A stretch of DNA of 64,000 nucleotides from Iris pallida (GCA_029216955.1 JANAVB010009599.1:3546982-3610981), one strand, 5' to 3'; positions 11,210 to 25,499 are shown, numbered from the stretch's first letter. Translations and numbers: made by a program. Notes: generated from the letters alone by a model not told the origin.

Positions 11210-14200
11210 TCAAAGTCGAAGCAACACAATCCTACTGGTCGTGATTCCAGTCTCGATCAGGGTAACTACACTATCTAGCATATCACAAGCAATATCCTGG
11301 CAGGTACTAATGGAATCACACAGGAAAGTGGGGAGAAAGAGTGAGAAGGACAAACCTGCTAACCCATCACCTGCAGCGTCGGTCTCCTCGACCGCCATCG
11401 CAAAAGCTCCACCCATCTGGTGCTGAGCTACAGGTGGCCTAGCTCCCTCAAAAGGAGGTGCAAAGGGACAATCTATCTTCTGGTGGGCTTCAGACCCACA
11501 GGAATAGCAAACCTTCAGCCTCTTCCTACACTGCTCCCTGGTGTGTCCCAACTTCCTGCAGTAGGAACAACTGATCGTCTTCGGGTCCCGACCCCGATAC
11601 TGATGTTGCACCTGCTGAACCATCACTGGTGCCAGGGTCTGCTGAATCTGTACGTGTGGCCTCTTGGCCTGGCCTCCGCTTCTGCTACCACTCTGGAAGT
11701 CACGACCCCTCTTCAGCTTCAACCCCAGGTCGTCCTCCACTGCCATAGCCCCAGAAAATATCTCCGCAAAGGTAGCGTTCCGGTCGCTCTTAGTCAGCGA
11801 CCGAACCTCCCTAATCAAACCCCGGCGAAACTTCCTCGCCTTCGTCTTCTCAGTCAAGTCATCTATGAACCGGGCCAATCGACAGAACTCCCCGGCGTAC
11901 TCAGCTACCGTCTGGTTCCCCTGAACCAGACCCTCAAACTGTGCCTCTATGCCTCCCAAGGCCACATCAGGAAAGAACTGCTCCTTGAACAGTTCCTTGA
12001 ACTGCGCCCAAGTCTGGCCCTCAACTCCCACCCTGGGATCTGTCTGGTACCACGCACGGGCTAAGTCCTGCATCTGACTGCCCGCCGCCTCGATATGGAG
12101 TCGATCTGGTATCTCTGCCAGCCTGAATATCTCCTCGATATGCTCTATCCAGTCGTCTGCATAATGAATGCCCTCAGTGCCCAGGAACTCTCTGGGATGC
12201 ATCTTCTGGAAGTCCTGTATATCCTTCTCCTTCCGACGAGGCTGCTGCTGCTCCCACTGAGCAGTCACCATCTCTGTTACGCCCCGATCCGGGAAATCGC
12301 TCGTCCTCGCTAGATTTCACCCGAATCATCATCCTCGCTGGGGCGTGATGCCGCACGAGCCTGGAGTTGTGCTCGTGCAAGGCAAGATAACGGATTCACA
12401 TAGTGTTTATCTCAATTGATAACATAAGCAGCGGAAGGGAACAAAGTATAACATAAGAATCTCTTTTATTCATAATGAACTGAAGATTACAAAGGCTCTG
12501 AATAGCCCAACATATATGCCAATTGGCTACAACACTCATGATCTCTCTAGCTCACAAAGGATTACATTGTTCCATACATTATGCCTCTTTATAGCCACCA
12601 AGTAGTCTTCGGCCGAACATCTCCATGTCGCAAGTCCGAACGCCTATGCGGTAGCTCCTCTTGAACGCCAAGGACTCCATGCCTCGGCACGTCCAAGCCA
12701 AGCCCCGCCCCGAGCCGATCATAAACTGAGCCTGCACATAAACTAGTGGAGGATTAGTGCTTTCGTCCTCGCTTCGCACTGAACAAGACCCGCTCGCACC
12801 CAAACCAAACACTAATTCATTTAGTGAAACATGCATCTTAATTGGTGATCTTGCTATTTAGCCTTAGGATCAGTTTCATGGCAATGTTTATGCATAGCAA
12901 CTTTATCATAATGTGTCCACTACCGTGTTCCTGCAGCAGATACAGTTAGGCATAATCTGAACATAATCATAGTGATCGTGCACATCTCCATCCCATATTG
13001 CCTAGCCTGCACGGGTTAGAACTTAACATAAAATTATATCATTCACGCAACAACCGACCATAAACTTAGACCATGCATAAGGGTCGCAGGCCCTGCGCCT
13101 GCACCCAACTCTCATCTCAGCCCACCGGCCCTAACTATATGAAGGTCACGGTGTTTCGCACCGTAATGGACTTGGCATCTCTTATGTGTAAGCCTATGAT
13201 CACTTCGATACGGGTTGCTAGCCCAGTATCCGAAGGATCCCAAACTTACGGATATCATAGCTTATCACAGCACTGGACGGTCGCAATCCGTCCGAATGTT
13301 GTGCACCATAAATACCACACATAATTCCCTCCTAGGCCGAACGGTCCCGGCGCCCCGGCGTAACCGTTCGAGGGAAGCCGCACCCGTGCACGGGCCATCC
13401 GAGTCCATTGACCATGCAATACGCGCCATAGCAAACACACATAACATTCCAACCAAATCCTCCGTTGCATAAACATAGTCTCGATCCATAAACGGTTTCC
13501 CGTGCCATAAACATATTCGCGTCTCATAACATAATCCACCATCCATATGGAGAGCTCCGTCGGCGTTATGCCGCAACACATCCATATTGATGCACGACGC
13601 CCAACGGCTTAGTCGTCTCGTACTCATATTCAGCGTGTACCATTCGTAAGTTATTCTCATAGCCTAATTCCGTAGTTACTTAGTCATTTCATAGCATAAG
13701 TGCCCGAGGGCACGCTCAGCGCCGAAATCAATGTTCTACGCCTAGTGTTCAATGTTCTCGGAGCCGTGCACATGATGCACGTCTCAGTATCGTCTTTCAA
13801 TGTTCTACCATCATTGCCCTACCGCGACCCGTACACTTGATGCATGTCGCTTAAATTGTTCGATTGTTCAATGTTCTATCTTAGTGTTCGACACATATTT
13901 AGACACTTGTCGAGCCACGCTCGCTTACTTAATAGCAACTTTACGCATACGATGATATGTTTTATTAGACGTGAAGGAGTAGGGAGAGAGAGTCAAGAAC
14001 CCGCCCACCTTAAGTCGATACGCCTTGCCGTTTTGCCGAGTTGAAGCGGCTCGCTTCCATAACTTGGTCGCATAGCTAACTCCTGGACTTAGCCATTCCT
14101 TTGAACTACTCGGTTGATTTGGCCTCTCGCGCCCATGCCACAATCCGTTGCAAGGCCACAATTTGGTTTCGCGGACACTTCACTGCATAAGGCAAAATGC

Positions 14201-14787
14201 CGACCTCTTATCGTCCAGCGTAAAAGCATAGCCTGCACACCAGATTAACTAAAGTCAGCACTTGCTCAAACGAGAATTATCCTTTGCATCGATTCGATTC
14301 ATAGATTCAAACCGACTCAAAGCTTACCTTTGGCCAACGTAACTCTCGCATCGATTCGCATCGATACCTCATCGGGTCAACGCAACTCTTCGAGTCAACG
14401 ACTCATCGTAATGCACCGTGCGGAGGGCATTACAATCTCCACGGTAGTACGAACTAGCTGATGTGCCTCGTTAATCCCCTGACGGAAATCGGTAGTCTGC
14501 CGCTGCTGCTGCTGCTGGTGAGACGCCAGAATCCTCTACACGAAAGAGAATAGATGAGCAGCATCTACCATCCCCGCAGGTGGAGGCTGCTGCGGTGGAA
14601 GGATCTCAGGAAGCACCGGGCTGTGCCTCCCAGCTGGTGGAGGTGCTCCTCCGAAAGCTGCTGAAACACCCACCCCAGCTGGCATGACCGGGGCTGCGGT
14701 ACCGGGAACTGGCTGCTGAAGGTGAGAGGTGGCAGACCCCTCTGCAGCGTCCCCCGGTCCTGGACGATGTGATCTCGTCTCAACCAT
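11210..14787 (-). pseudogene. Gag of element B (split by solo LTR H)
   Basis: The start is MVETRSHRPG at 14787. Exonic parts are 14435-14787 and 11210-12274; removing the 2160-bp insertion rejoins them in frame (LVRTTVE/MVTAQWEQQ). A proline-rich N-terminus and a glutamine-rich stretch lead to the retrotransposon gag domain (DDWIEHIEEIF, ARAWYQTD, EYAGEFCRLARF) and two CX2CX4HX4C zinc knuckles (CSYCRKLGHTREQC, CYSCGSEAHQKIDC). A TAG stop lies at 14536-14538 in the N-terminal part. After the zinc knuckles the frame runs about 60 residues without protease homology and ends. Gag would package RNA and form the particle. The interruption and stop make it a pseudogene here. Confidence 0.88.
12275..14434 (-). 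mobile_element. Solo LTR H nested in B gag
   Basis: It begins TGTTACGCCCCG and ends GCATTACA on the plus strand and is flanked by the perfect 5-bp duplication ATCTC (12270-12274 and 14435-14439). No internal region or second LTR is present, so it is the product of LTR-LTR recombination. It is a relative of the E LTRs: it shares the phrases gatgccgcacgagcct and gtgctcgtgcaaggca and a downstream segment near 12650-12740. No gene was seen inside. Confidence 0.9.
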
Positions 14788-15028
14788 CCTGGAGACACAG
14801 ATCAAACAAGAAATCAATACTGAGATAGAAGCGATAAATCAAGGGAGGACAGTTAATTTCAAGGAAGACAAATCAGCAAGATGTATAGATGGTATGAATT
14901 GAAGCAGAATTTTTCCTAACTGTGATTGAGCGCCTCTCCGTTAAAGCCTATCTCTCAATCCTATCGCAGGCTCGCGGCAGTACAACTAAGTCGTCGTACT
15001 ACCACGATATCGCACTAATGCGACTCTC

Positions 15029-15046
15029 GACCTGCATGGGCCACCA
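15029..15046 (-). other. Primer binding site of element B (tRNA-Ile type)
   Basis: The plus strand reads gacctgcatgggccacca, identical to the site of element A and equal to the remembered 3' end of plant tRNA-Ile(AAU). It is 9 nt from the 5' LTR edge at 15056. Confidence 0.75.
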
Positions 15047-15055
15047 CTAAAAACG

Positions 15056-16726
15056 TGTCACGACCCGCACCCACTGTGAGGGTACGAGCACGTAACAACG
15101 CCCAGCCTACCCCGCAGTGTCGGCGGTAGAACGCTGTTCTAGGTCACTATCTAACCAATCAAATCACGCAATTATAAAATGTACTTGTCAAAATATCAAC
15201 TCCGAACGGAGGACAAGTATAGATATAATGTAATCTCAATCACAGTCTAAGAACGATATGATAGCACAGAAGATTAAAACTAAGACTAATAACAGAATAA
15301 AACCAACAACTAATAATATAATCTCAGAAAATCTCAACTACAAATCTCAACTTATATACAACTCCAGTTCTAAAACATGAAAGCTAAAATATGACAACTA
15401 GCTAAACTCCCGATTACTCCTGAGTGTCGGAACCATAGGTAGCTAAGCCATCTCCTGATCCATAATATGTAGGGCATGAGTCCTCAGGGCAATCATCTGT
15501 AAAATTTACAACAGGTCCAGTCAGGACAGGAACGAGTACAACTCATCAAGAAAATCCAAGTAATGACAGGGAACTATAAAGCAGTTATAGACAGTTTTAT
15601 TGATGAACATGGTGGGTTATATTCAGGTAATGGTATGGAAAGACAGATAAGTACAAGGAAAGTAAGGTAACTAAAACAAGAGCATAATCATGGCAATGAA
15701 GACTGTAAATGTAAACTAGCTGAACTAGAGTAACATGGTAAGTCCAGGCAGTAATGTAAACCAAGTGTAATCCTATGTAAATCCAGTACGAGATGAATCT
15801 AATACAAGATGAATCCAGTACAAGATGATTCTAGGTAGTGATCAAGAATCCAGGTGAGTCCAGCTATTCTAACAGTGTGTTTTAAAGTACCGAGATCGAC
15901 ATGTAAACGGCTGTAGGTAATCAGGCACATCTCTCACTGATCAGGAGAGAGATGGCTATGCTTCCAGTAGATTCCAGTTTGGAGATTCCAGATTTGGGGT
16001 ATGTCTACATGCCTTACTCAATATTTTTTCGCCCCGCAATACAAGTGAATCCAGTATAAGACACGAGAATCGAGAGAGTCCAGCCAAACATGATACTAGT
16101 AATGATTCCAGAATGATTCCAGTAGTAGAGGCAAGGCAATATGGTAAGTGTGTCGCATACATGAATCCAGAAATATCCATACGTGTGGTATCAGAGAATT
16201 ACATAAAACTAAATAGAACTGAAGTACAGTAACTGGCAAATAAATGAGAGAACTATCAGAGAATGTACTCGCCTGATACTCTGAAAAGAGTAGTGTAATG
16301 TCAGATGTCTGCACCGGAGTCACAATGTCCTAAATAGAGCAGTACAGGTTATAATGTGTTTAAAATAAGATAAATGATGGTTATGATGCAATCTACATGA
16401 TTTCTAGGCCAATCTAAGTCAAAGTCAACTCTAAGTCAAACCTGGTCAACCGTTTAGGTCAAACTAGGTCAAACAAAGTCATATTAGGTCATACTAGGTC
16501 ATAGCAAGTCAAAGTAAGTCAAACTAGGTCAATCTAGGTCAACGGTTGGCTTACAGTTGACTTTTGGTCAACTGGTCAACTCTGGTCAATCCTCAAGTCA
16601 AACTATGTCAAAAGTCAAACTTGGTCAAGCTTCTAGTCTATCAAGTCAATATCTAGGGTTAACAATTTGCTAAGGTATTTCTAGGTCTATCTATAGGTAT
16701 AGGATATGATACCACAACCTCATCAC

Positions 16727-16783
<57 letters not shown>

Positions 16784-19455
16784 ACAACTATATATGCCTA
16801 TGCATCACAACTTGCTAACTCATTTAATATATACCCTCATACATATTTATACCTCATCCCTTAACTTCGTATACACTTGCCTCTCAACCCATCTAATACT
16901 CCCACAAGACACATTCCTAAACCTCTAATATCCTTGACACTCACAATCACACTCACCATGGCCTATGCCACTCTCTCACACTCACACACTAACTCAAATC
17001 CTAACTCAACTTCCAACTAAATTTCTAACCTAAACTCTAACTCACTAAACACACACACTAGACAAACACAAACCTCCCTCTCATAGGTAATCTTCACATA
17101 CCCTTCACTGCCTCTTCTCATTTCTAACTCCCTTAACTCTCTACTCATTCTCACACTCAAGCAACCAACCAAGCCAACCCTGGCCTAGGCAGGGCAGCAC
17201 CCTGCTGCTTACTGCTGCTGGGGCCTGCTGCAGGGCAAGGCAAGGCCTGCCAAGCAAGGCCAACCAATGAGCAAGCCAAGGCCAAGTCAGGCCTAGGCTT
17301 AGCAGCACAATGCCTCTGCTATTCAACCCTCACCCCCTCTTCAATCTAATTCACCTATAACATATTACAACATGCATATAGACATATATTTATTTACTTT
17401 CAGATTTATGAATCTACCTATACATCTAAACTTATAATTAAACCAACAAAACCAATACATATATAAAACTGAAACTAAGAATACTCAAACCATTTAGAAC
17501 CCTTAAACTCAGTTAACACTTCAAATCAACCCATTTCAGTTTTCAAAGGCTAAAATCCAAACCAAGTTTTCATTCTCAGGTTCATGGTTTAGTACTCATC
17601 AAGGTTAACATTCAAAAGAACCCAAATCGATTTTGTACGCATCCAATTTAAGCTCAGTTTTAACCCCATAACAATCCCAGTATTAACATGTAAATCACAG
17701 TTAAAATTTACATTTAAATCTCAACCATTTCATTTTCATCTTCATTAAAAAAACTTTGAAAAAAAATAGAACTGAACACAGGTATCAGACAGTTAAACAA
17801 TTCAAACCAAAACCATTTGAAAACCTAATTAATTCATTCGAAGTCAAGGGGAAATATATACCAACATAGGGGGGGTCTAGTCGTGTCCTTCCGTGTCAAT
17901 CAGTGACACAAAACGTGTCCAAACACGTGTCTGAACCGTGTGTAAGTGTAGGTACAGTGCAGTGAAGGAGGGGGCTCGTGCACGTGTGTCGAGCCCTCTA
18001 GGACACGACACACGAACCCACAAGTGTCGTGCACGTGTCCACAGTTAGTCTAGGTCTAGGGCTTGGGTTAGGGTAGCCTGACACGAGTCCAAGTGTCCTC
18101 GTGTCCGTGCACGAAGTGCATATCAGTGTGCGTTTTCACGCGTGTGCAGCACAGGCAAGGATCGGTGCGATCGAGTTTTCTCTCGATCCACTCGATCAAT
18201 TCGCCTCAAATTTTGTGTGGGTGATGGCAGACTGTGCTCACACGTGTCCACAAAAATTCAGCTCACGAGAGTCCTTGTCGTGTCCTGTGTCGACCCCGAG
18301 CAGCAGGGCACTGTGTTTGCGCGCGCGGCAGCGTGTTCGTGTCCCCGTGTGGACACGACACGAAACTGAAATTAGGAAAAAATTACAGAAATGCAAAAGC
18401 AAACCCTAGATCTAGGTTTCCATTCAAATGGATTTGCAAAAACAGCAAATCGAGTCAGTTCGGGCATTTCGTCGAACACCTAGCTATTAGGTTCGATACG
18501 TGTTCGATACAGACACGTAACCTAATGCAAATGACACGAAATTCCTCCAGAAGTTAGGGGACACCTATTCCTAAGCCATCATGCAATAAAATCGAGATTA
18601 AAACACAATTTGAGGGTGGTTACCTATGAGTGCAAATTGCAAGAAAAGCTCCAAATGGGGGGTGTTCCTCTTGATGGCCAAAAGCTCCAAATTGATCCCA
18701 AACTGAAATTAACCTCCAGAAATGATAACTATACAGAAATTAGAACCTAATGCAAAAGACTAGGATTAAAAAGGAATTAAAATGGATTTATGGGGATTTT
18801 TGGAAGGGGAAAAATACCTTTCTTTCCTATGTGTTGAAATGAAATAAAGAGGCAAGCCCTAATGAATAAGTGTTTAAATAGGGTGGGAATCCCTATGGCT
18901 GGTCATAAGCTCAATAATTAGGGTTAGGGTTTACTAAATGGCCCATGGGCTTAAGTCATGATCAATCAAATCATTAAGCCATAAGTCATTTCATGAAACC
19001 AGAAGCCATGACTTAAATTCACTTAAACTAATCCTCCTAATCCAAAATTAGTTTCTAATGACTAAAAGTAGGTTAACCTAAGTTAGACTAGGGTCACCAT
19101 GGCTAGGGTTAGCTTCTAGGCTAGTTCACTAGGTCTCAACAAGTCAAGGTCAACTAGAATTCACCAATTCAACAAATCATCAAATAATTCAAGTAAGTCA
19201 AAATGATCAAATTACCCCTAGGCTAAAAATGATAATTAAATCATCCTAATGACACGGTTAGGCTCTAGGTCATGCAGTCTCTAGGGTTTCACTGGCAGCA
19301 CATCAAAATCACAAGTCATGACTTAAAGCAGTTTTTAAATAGTTTAAAAATTAATAAAAATCACCAAAAATCATAATGTGTAATAATTATCAATAAATAA
19401 TAATTATAATTACAAAATTTTAAAATTACCCTCATCTGAAAAACTGGGTGTTACA
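15056..19455 (-). repeat. 5' LTR of element B
   Basis: A 4400-bp direct copy of 6649-11133, starting TGTCACGACCC on the plus strand and ending GTGTTACA. It contains the same cassette (about 15414-15502), TTGAC array (about 16400-16665), shorter TA tract (16731-16780), GCAGC island (about 17180-17310) and GTGTC block (about 17880-18540). Differences from the left LTR are scattered point changes and microsatellite length. Confidence 0.93.
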
Positions 19456-21861
19456 GGGGTTCCTGGTTCTGGTTCAGCCGAATCTGCGGGACCCAAGTCA
19501 GGCCCATAGAAAGAGCAGTAAGCTAGTTCCTCATCATCGTAATCACCTAAAAATGATGGGTCTCCAGTCAAGAGTGAACAAGAAACATATTTCTTCCACA
19601 TCTAGCTAAATTAACAATAAATGAAAATGCGAGACAGTTTAAGAAACTTTATATGTTTTGGTAAATAATAGTAAAGACAACAAGCATTATGATCTCAATG
19701 TCAAATATGATGCAATGCTAAGCTAGTGTTTTGAGTATATAACAGGGCCTGTGACCAGCTGGGATAGAGACAATATATATACTAGCGTTTCGCCCGAAAC
19801 GAATAGTATACGGTACGGCTCAACCCCCGGTGTGGTAGACGTTAGCACGAGAGATACAAGCAAGAATTTTGGCTTTGGTCACAGACGTTATACTACTCCC
19901 CCAAGCAATCCCCAAGTCAATGAGTCAACGAGTCAATAAGTCACTCTAATAATCCAGCAATCCGTCAATCGATGTGGAGTCCGAGAGGGATCCACGGTGA
20001 ATCAGTGTCACCATACTATATGAGATCAACTGATGCATACATTTAATTATTAAAGTAAAAACGCAGACATGGAATAGATATGAAACTTGCCTCAGACTGT
20101 TCCTCGGCGTGGCCAGCAACAAGTGGTAACTGCTAGGGTTTTAGGGAACAGAACCTACAAGATCGTAGTACCAGATTTTTAGTAACTAGAACTACGCATT
20201 AATTCTAAAGAACAATACTAGAGACTAAGTCTGGTAGGTTGAAAAACCTAATTTGGAAAATACTTATATATTTTAAAAGTAGATTATATTACTAAAATAA
20301 TAATTTGATAAAAATAATCGTTTTTGAATAAAATACAAGTTTTGCCGAAATAAATATTAAGAAAACAACTTTTAAATCGTATTTGGAGGTTAATAATTAA
20401 AATGGAAAATAAACTTTCCAAAATAAATATATTTTATAAATTAGAAATTATTTACCGAAAAACACTTTTTCTAGAAATTCATTTTAACCCTTTTTTATCA
20501 AAAAGGAAAATAGTTTTTTATTTGCAAAATAGTACTTAATAAAAATACCGTTTTTATCAAACTAATGATTTTACTAAAAAGCAAAACTTTTTGTTATTCT
20601 TACTAAAACCTTTTATTTACCGAAATTAATTTAATTTAGCAAATAAACTAATTTATGGAAATAATATCTTTTATTATTTATTCTAAAAACGTTTTTAGAA
20701 AGATATATAAGTTGTTAGTGACAAACAATAATATATTAATAATACCTTTGGCAAAATTAATTAATAATAATAAACTAATATAACTAATAATTTTATTTCC
20801 AAAATTCCTAATAATTCGACAATTACCAATACTTAACTAATCCCATGTCTTTCCTATAATCTAACAGAAATAACCATTTAAACTATTTAATCAATTAATC
20901 CACACCAATACACCAAAATAATTATTATTCTAAACTAGCTATTTCAATTGACAGAACTTTATTCTGTCAATTGGTCGGGACATGAAAAAGGGTTCTGAAT
21001 AAAAAGTCAGAAGGTTTTCAGGATAAAATCTTACCAAAAACTTGCACGAAGGAGCAACGAGGGGAGGCCTCGGGCTCGGAACGGAGCGTCGAAACGTTGA
21101 AAAGGAGTCGGGCGCGGGTACGGGGCACGCACGGGACGTGCGGACACACGGAGAAGCCGCGCGGAGATACGCGAAGGGCGCAGGACGTACGCGGGAGGGG
21201 CTGGTTCGCCGGGGGCGGACGCGCGCTGCTGCCGGCGACGCGTGGGAACACCGACAGGGATGCTGGTCCGCGCTGGAAGGCCGGCGCGGGGGTGCTGGTG
21301 TGGCAGCAGGAGGCGCTGCGGGGTGCTTGTGGCGTCGCGGGACAGTTGGAGCGGTGGGGACGCCGGGCGAGGCCGGGGGCGAGCTGCTGGTGCGCGGTGG
21401 AGGGCCGCGTGGGCTGGCGTCGGGCGGGGGCCGGCGGCGACCGGGCTTGGCGCCGGACGGACGCGGCAGTGGTGAAGTGGCGCACGGCGGAAGCCGACGC
21501 TGTTGTGGGCGCGACGCGGGAGGAAGCTCGGAACGTTGGGGAGAGCGGTCTGGATTCGGAGTGGGCGGCGAGACGAACGCGACGGTGGTCTCGGATTTGG
21601 ATTTGGTGGAGGGAGGAGGAAGTTATGGAGTTTTTGGTGAAGAAGGGAAATGAAAAACTTCTGTGAGGGTTCTGATTCTTTCTGAGTGTTAATACATGAG
21701 AGGAAGAAGAAAATGGACGTGGGGATCTGCGCGAGATGTGGGGATCTGAGAGAGAGAACCGGGTGAGTGGAGGAATGGGTAAGTTGGGTTAAATGGGTTG
21801 GGCTTGGGTTTGAGTCTAGGTGTCATAGGCTTAAGTTATTGGGCTTGGGGTTTTGGGCTTA
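19456..21861 (-). repeat. 5' LTR of element A, second segment (cut by assembly gap)
   Basis: It continues the LTR interrupted at 6648 and is homologous to D 56904-59250. It contains the A-type cassette near 19456-19605 (YDDEELAYCSFYGP), the AT-rich part (20250-20940) and the GC island (about 21040-21600). It ends at ...gttttgggctta against a run of N, lacking the last about 60 bp present in the left LTR. Confidence 0.9.
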
Positions 21862-21873
21862 NNNNNNNNNNNN
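21862..21873. other. Assembly gap (N run)
   Basis: Twelve N characters. The sequence on the left is LTR of A. The sequence on the right is unrelated GC-rich DNA rather than the expected LTR end, so the true distance and even adjacency are unknown. Confidence 0.98.
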
Positions 21874-22791
21874 NCCGGATCCGGCGCCTTTGCCCATCGA
21901 GCCCGCCTCCTCGTCTCCATCCTCCGGGTCGACGGGGGCCAACTGGCAGGATCATCCACCTTACGTGGTACTGGGTCCCCGTCCCCGCCCAGCAGCCGCC
22001 CCGCTGGCCGCTCCCCCGTCCGCGGCCCTTTGGCCTTCCTCCAGCGACCTCGGCTCCCCATCGCAGCGCAGTGGGCGGCGTACGTCCTCGCCTTGGGTCT
22101 TCTCCTCTGGCGGCCCCCAAGGGCCCCCTCTCCCTCCGACGGCTCAAGCATCCCTGCCTCCTCGTCGTGCCCCTGCGATCGTCTCCCTCCCTACCGTCGG
22201 GCCTAGTGCTCCCCGGGGCCTCCTCCGGCCCCACCGTGGAGGCCCCTCCGCTCCTCCGCCAGGATTTGTTCGCCGCCTCCTCCGACTGGGACCGGTGGAC
22301 CCCTCTCCCTCCGTGCCGACCCCTCCCTCGCGACGGCTGTCGGCCCTTCCTCTCCGCTCGTTGGACCCCTCCGCCTCCTTCACCGGCTCTCGCCCGCTCC
22401 CATCCGTCCCCCCCCCCCCCCGCCGCCGTGCTCTCCCTCCGGGTCCTGCCCCTTCCCCCTCGCCGCCGTGGCTTCTCCTCCCGCCGTCGCGCTGGCCTCC
22501 CTCGCCTGAGATCAGCGCCCTCGGGTCCTGCCCTCCCTCGGGCCCCCCGCTCGGTGTGATGGCGCTGCACTGCTTCTGGACGGGCGCCGCTCCGGGAGTC
22601 GCACGGGCTCGGTCGCCTCGAGTCCCCCCTGAGCGGACCGAGCATTGCCTCGGGCCTCGCACCCGAGTCTTTTCTCCCCTCTTTTTCTGTTTTGTCATTT
22701 TCCCTTTTGAATTTCGAATTTCTTTGGAAATTCGAAATTTAGGGTCCTTGTTTGTCTGTTTCCTGCTTTCCATTCAATAAAAGTGCTTTTC

Positions 22792-22793
<2 letters not shown>
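21874..22793 (+). other. GC-rich sequence of unknown origin with a possible polyadenylation end
   Basis: About 800 bp of C/T-rich, GC-rich DNA with overlapping proline/serine-rich open frames on both strands, followed by an AT-richer tail with TTCAATAAAAGTGC near 22775. It resembles UTR or captured gene sequence more than a coding gene. The frames have no recognisable domain, and any frame crossing the N run is artificial. Confidence 0.4.

Positions 22794-22794
<1 letters not shown>

Positions 22795-22847
<53 letters not shown>
22795..22847. repeat. (TA)n microsatellite
   Basis: An uninterrupted TA repeat of about 50 bp separating the GC-rich block from AT-rich intergenic DNA. Confidence 0.95.
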
Positions 22848-22849
<2 letters not shown>

Positions 22850-23002
22850 TTTGGGCTTAACTAGAATGGATTTATGGGTGTTTAATTGGCCCAAAAAGAA
22901 AGGGGGCTAATCTTAGGGTGTTCGACCATGACAAGGATTTTCATCTAGAGTCGGGTTTGTTTTAGCTAGGGTGTTTGTTGGTCAGGATAGTTAATGCCAA
23001 GT

Positions 23003-23085
<83 letters not shown>

Positions 23086-23316
23086 TTGCCTAATTAGGAT
23101 TGGGTTTGACTTTGGGTCAAATATAAACTAATGCCCACTAGGATTACACATAGGACACTTTATATAAATAGAAAGTTTTCAAAATTGGTAACATATTAAT
23201 TTAAATATAGTATATATATATAATATATTTATCTACATTGATGTATTTGGACGTACTACATGTCTACATGGGTTTGGGTTTGGTTCGTAACACGTTTGAG
23301 CTAGTTTGGTACAATC
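22848..23316. other. Intergenic sequence with TA/T microsatellite
   Basis: No gene seen. It contains a (TA)n tract at about 23006-23068 running into about 20 T (23069-23088), then AT-rich DNA up to the target duplication of element C (CAATC at 23312-23316). Confidence 0.7.
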
Positions 23317-25499
23317 TGTCACGACCTGCACTCATTTTTCGGGATACGAGTACGTAGCCAAGTTCAGCCTATGCCGCAGCATCGGCGGCAGTACGATGTC
23401 CAGGTTTTAATATCAATCTCAAATACAACAAAATCACATCTATTTGCTCATTCACAATAACTATTTTATTTACAAATCCAATAATACAACAAGATGATGT
23501 TTGGGAACAAATTTGCTAAACAATTGAATGAAAAAACTAACTAATCTATCCAGAATCTAAGGTCGGCCTTCAAGATCTCTATCTCCCCCTGTATAGTCTA
23601 TAGCACAATAGTAGGAAGCATGCCAAGTCACCTGCAATGATCCAGTCAGGGAAGGAGCAAAGTATAACCCTATTACAATAATGTAACTTAATACAAAATA
23701 AGCTAGATAGTAAACATACAGTAGAAAATAAAGAAACATGTAGATGAACTTGAAACAATAAACATATACAAGAAACCACTAGCAAGAGCATAGATAAACG
23801 AGACAACTAGCAATGAACATGTACAATAAAAGACTGTGTGTTTGAGATACTTTTCGACATATGAACGGCTGGGCTAATACGACACATTATACGATGGCTA
23901 TCATTCATTTTTGGTATGGCTAACCTGTACGTGAGGTGTATGACTTAGCTATCATTCATTAAACATTCATTGGGGTTTGTTCACACTTCTACTTAGCATT
24001 TCCCCTTCCAACTCACTAAACAGTCAATAAACGAACAATAATACAATCGAGCCTATCGTGTCACAATTGTGTCTCAACATGATACTCAATAAAACACATA
24101 AAAGATAGTATTATAATGTAATAAGCACATAAAGTAATAGTGTACTTGTCTCAAGTTAAGTTGCAGTTGACGTGTGCGATACAATCTCGATTTGATTGAA
24201 AGTTGTTGTAATTATGGCTAACCACTACTAATTCGATGAATTATTAGTAAAATCTGAGTTCAACGAATTAAATAAAATATTAAAAAAATTCAAAATTTCT
24301 AGAAAATTAATATGTTGTAGATCTTCGTTTCATCTTTCAAAAACATAAAACGGATCGTAAAACGGAGCTTGGGATCTCCCAAAATCTCGAAAACAGTACG
24401 AAGCATCAATTTTTGGACAACCGAGACTCAAATAAATCTCCAAAAATTTAGGTAACTAATTACAGGAAATAAAATATATATTTAGAAAGCTAACCTCGAT
24501 ATATTCTAACAAAAAAATTGGAGGCAAAACAGAGTCCAGAGTTGGTCGCAACAGCTTCGCGAAGTTTCTATAGCTTAAAAAAAACGAGGCAGAAATTTAT
24601 GACAAATTTTGGCCTATTTTGGACAAAAAATAGAGGAATTTTGGAAAAGAAAATATGGGAGATGACATAGGTTCAATAGGTTTATATAAAGTATAGTCAT
24701 TACTTAATTAGGATTAGATTTGAAGGTTTTGGTTTTGGGAGGAAGAATAAGAACTCTTTAAATAGATGAAGATTGACTCATAATTTTCTAATTTGGAAAG
24801 GTCAAGAATCTAATAAATAAATCTTTTCATTAAATACAAATCAAATCAATATTAAATTATATGGATCAAATCTCAATCAATAATTGATCATAATAATAAT
24901 TTGGTTTGTGGGAAAAAGCAGAGGAAGACTTCCCTTCATATAGAAAATGGGAGATTTCCTAAATAAGGAATGATTAGATTCAATTAATTAAATCCTTCTA
25001 TGAATTAAACTAGATTTGACACAATCTCAATCCATAATTAATCACAATAATATTACTTTAAAATATACATTTTAAATAATATTTAAAATAGATTTCACAA
25101 AATCAAATATCAAAAATATTGATAAGAATAATTCAAATATTCCTCAATGTATATTTTTCATAAATATAAATCTCATCTAAAATAATATAGCAATAAATTA
25201 AGACTAAATCCAATCATAATTGAGAATTGACTATATCTAACCAAAAATATCTAATAATTCAATAATATTTAAAAATAGATTTTTATAAATATAAACTTAA
25301 ACATAATTGATAATAGAAAATTAATAAGTTTAAAAGTATATCCTTTTATAAAACAAATCAAATTAAAAAATAGTTTGACAAATTCCTTCGTCAATACAAA
25401 TATCTTTTATAGAATTAAAAAATAAAAATTATTTCCTAACTAGAATATATATAAAACGAAAATAAAATAAATAAATAAAATTAAAAAAATGGGCTCACA
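23317..25499 (-). repeat. 3' LTR of element C
   Basis: It starts TGTCACGACCTGC on the plus strand and ends GGGCTCACA. It shares with 31955-34095 the block near 23330-23420 and the AT-rich half. A cassette at 23557-23634 on the minus strand reads CTGACTGGA...GCAG then TWHASYYCAIDYTGGDRD and a stop, related in layout to those of B and G. Confidence 0.9.

Noticed and set aside
21767..22780. 337-residue frame spanning the N run
   Set aside because: It crosses an assembly gap and joins LTR sequence to unrelated GC-rich DNA; low-complexity proline/serine composition.
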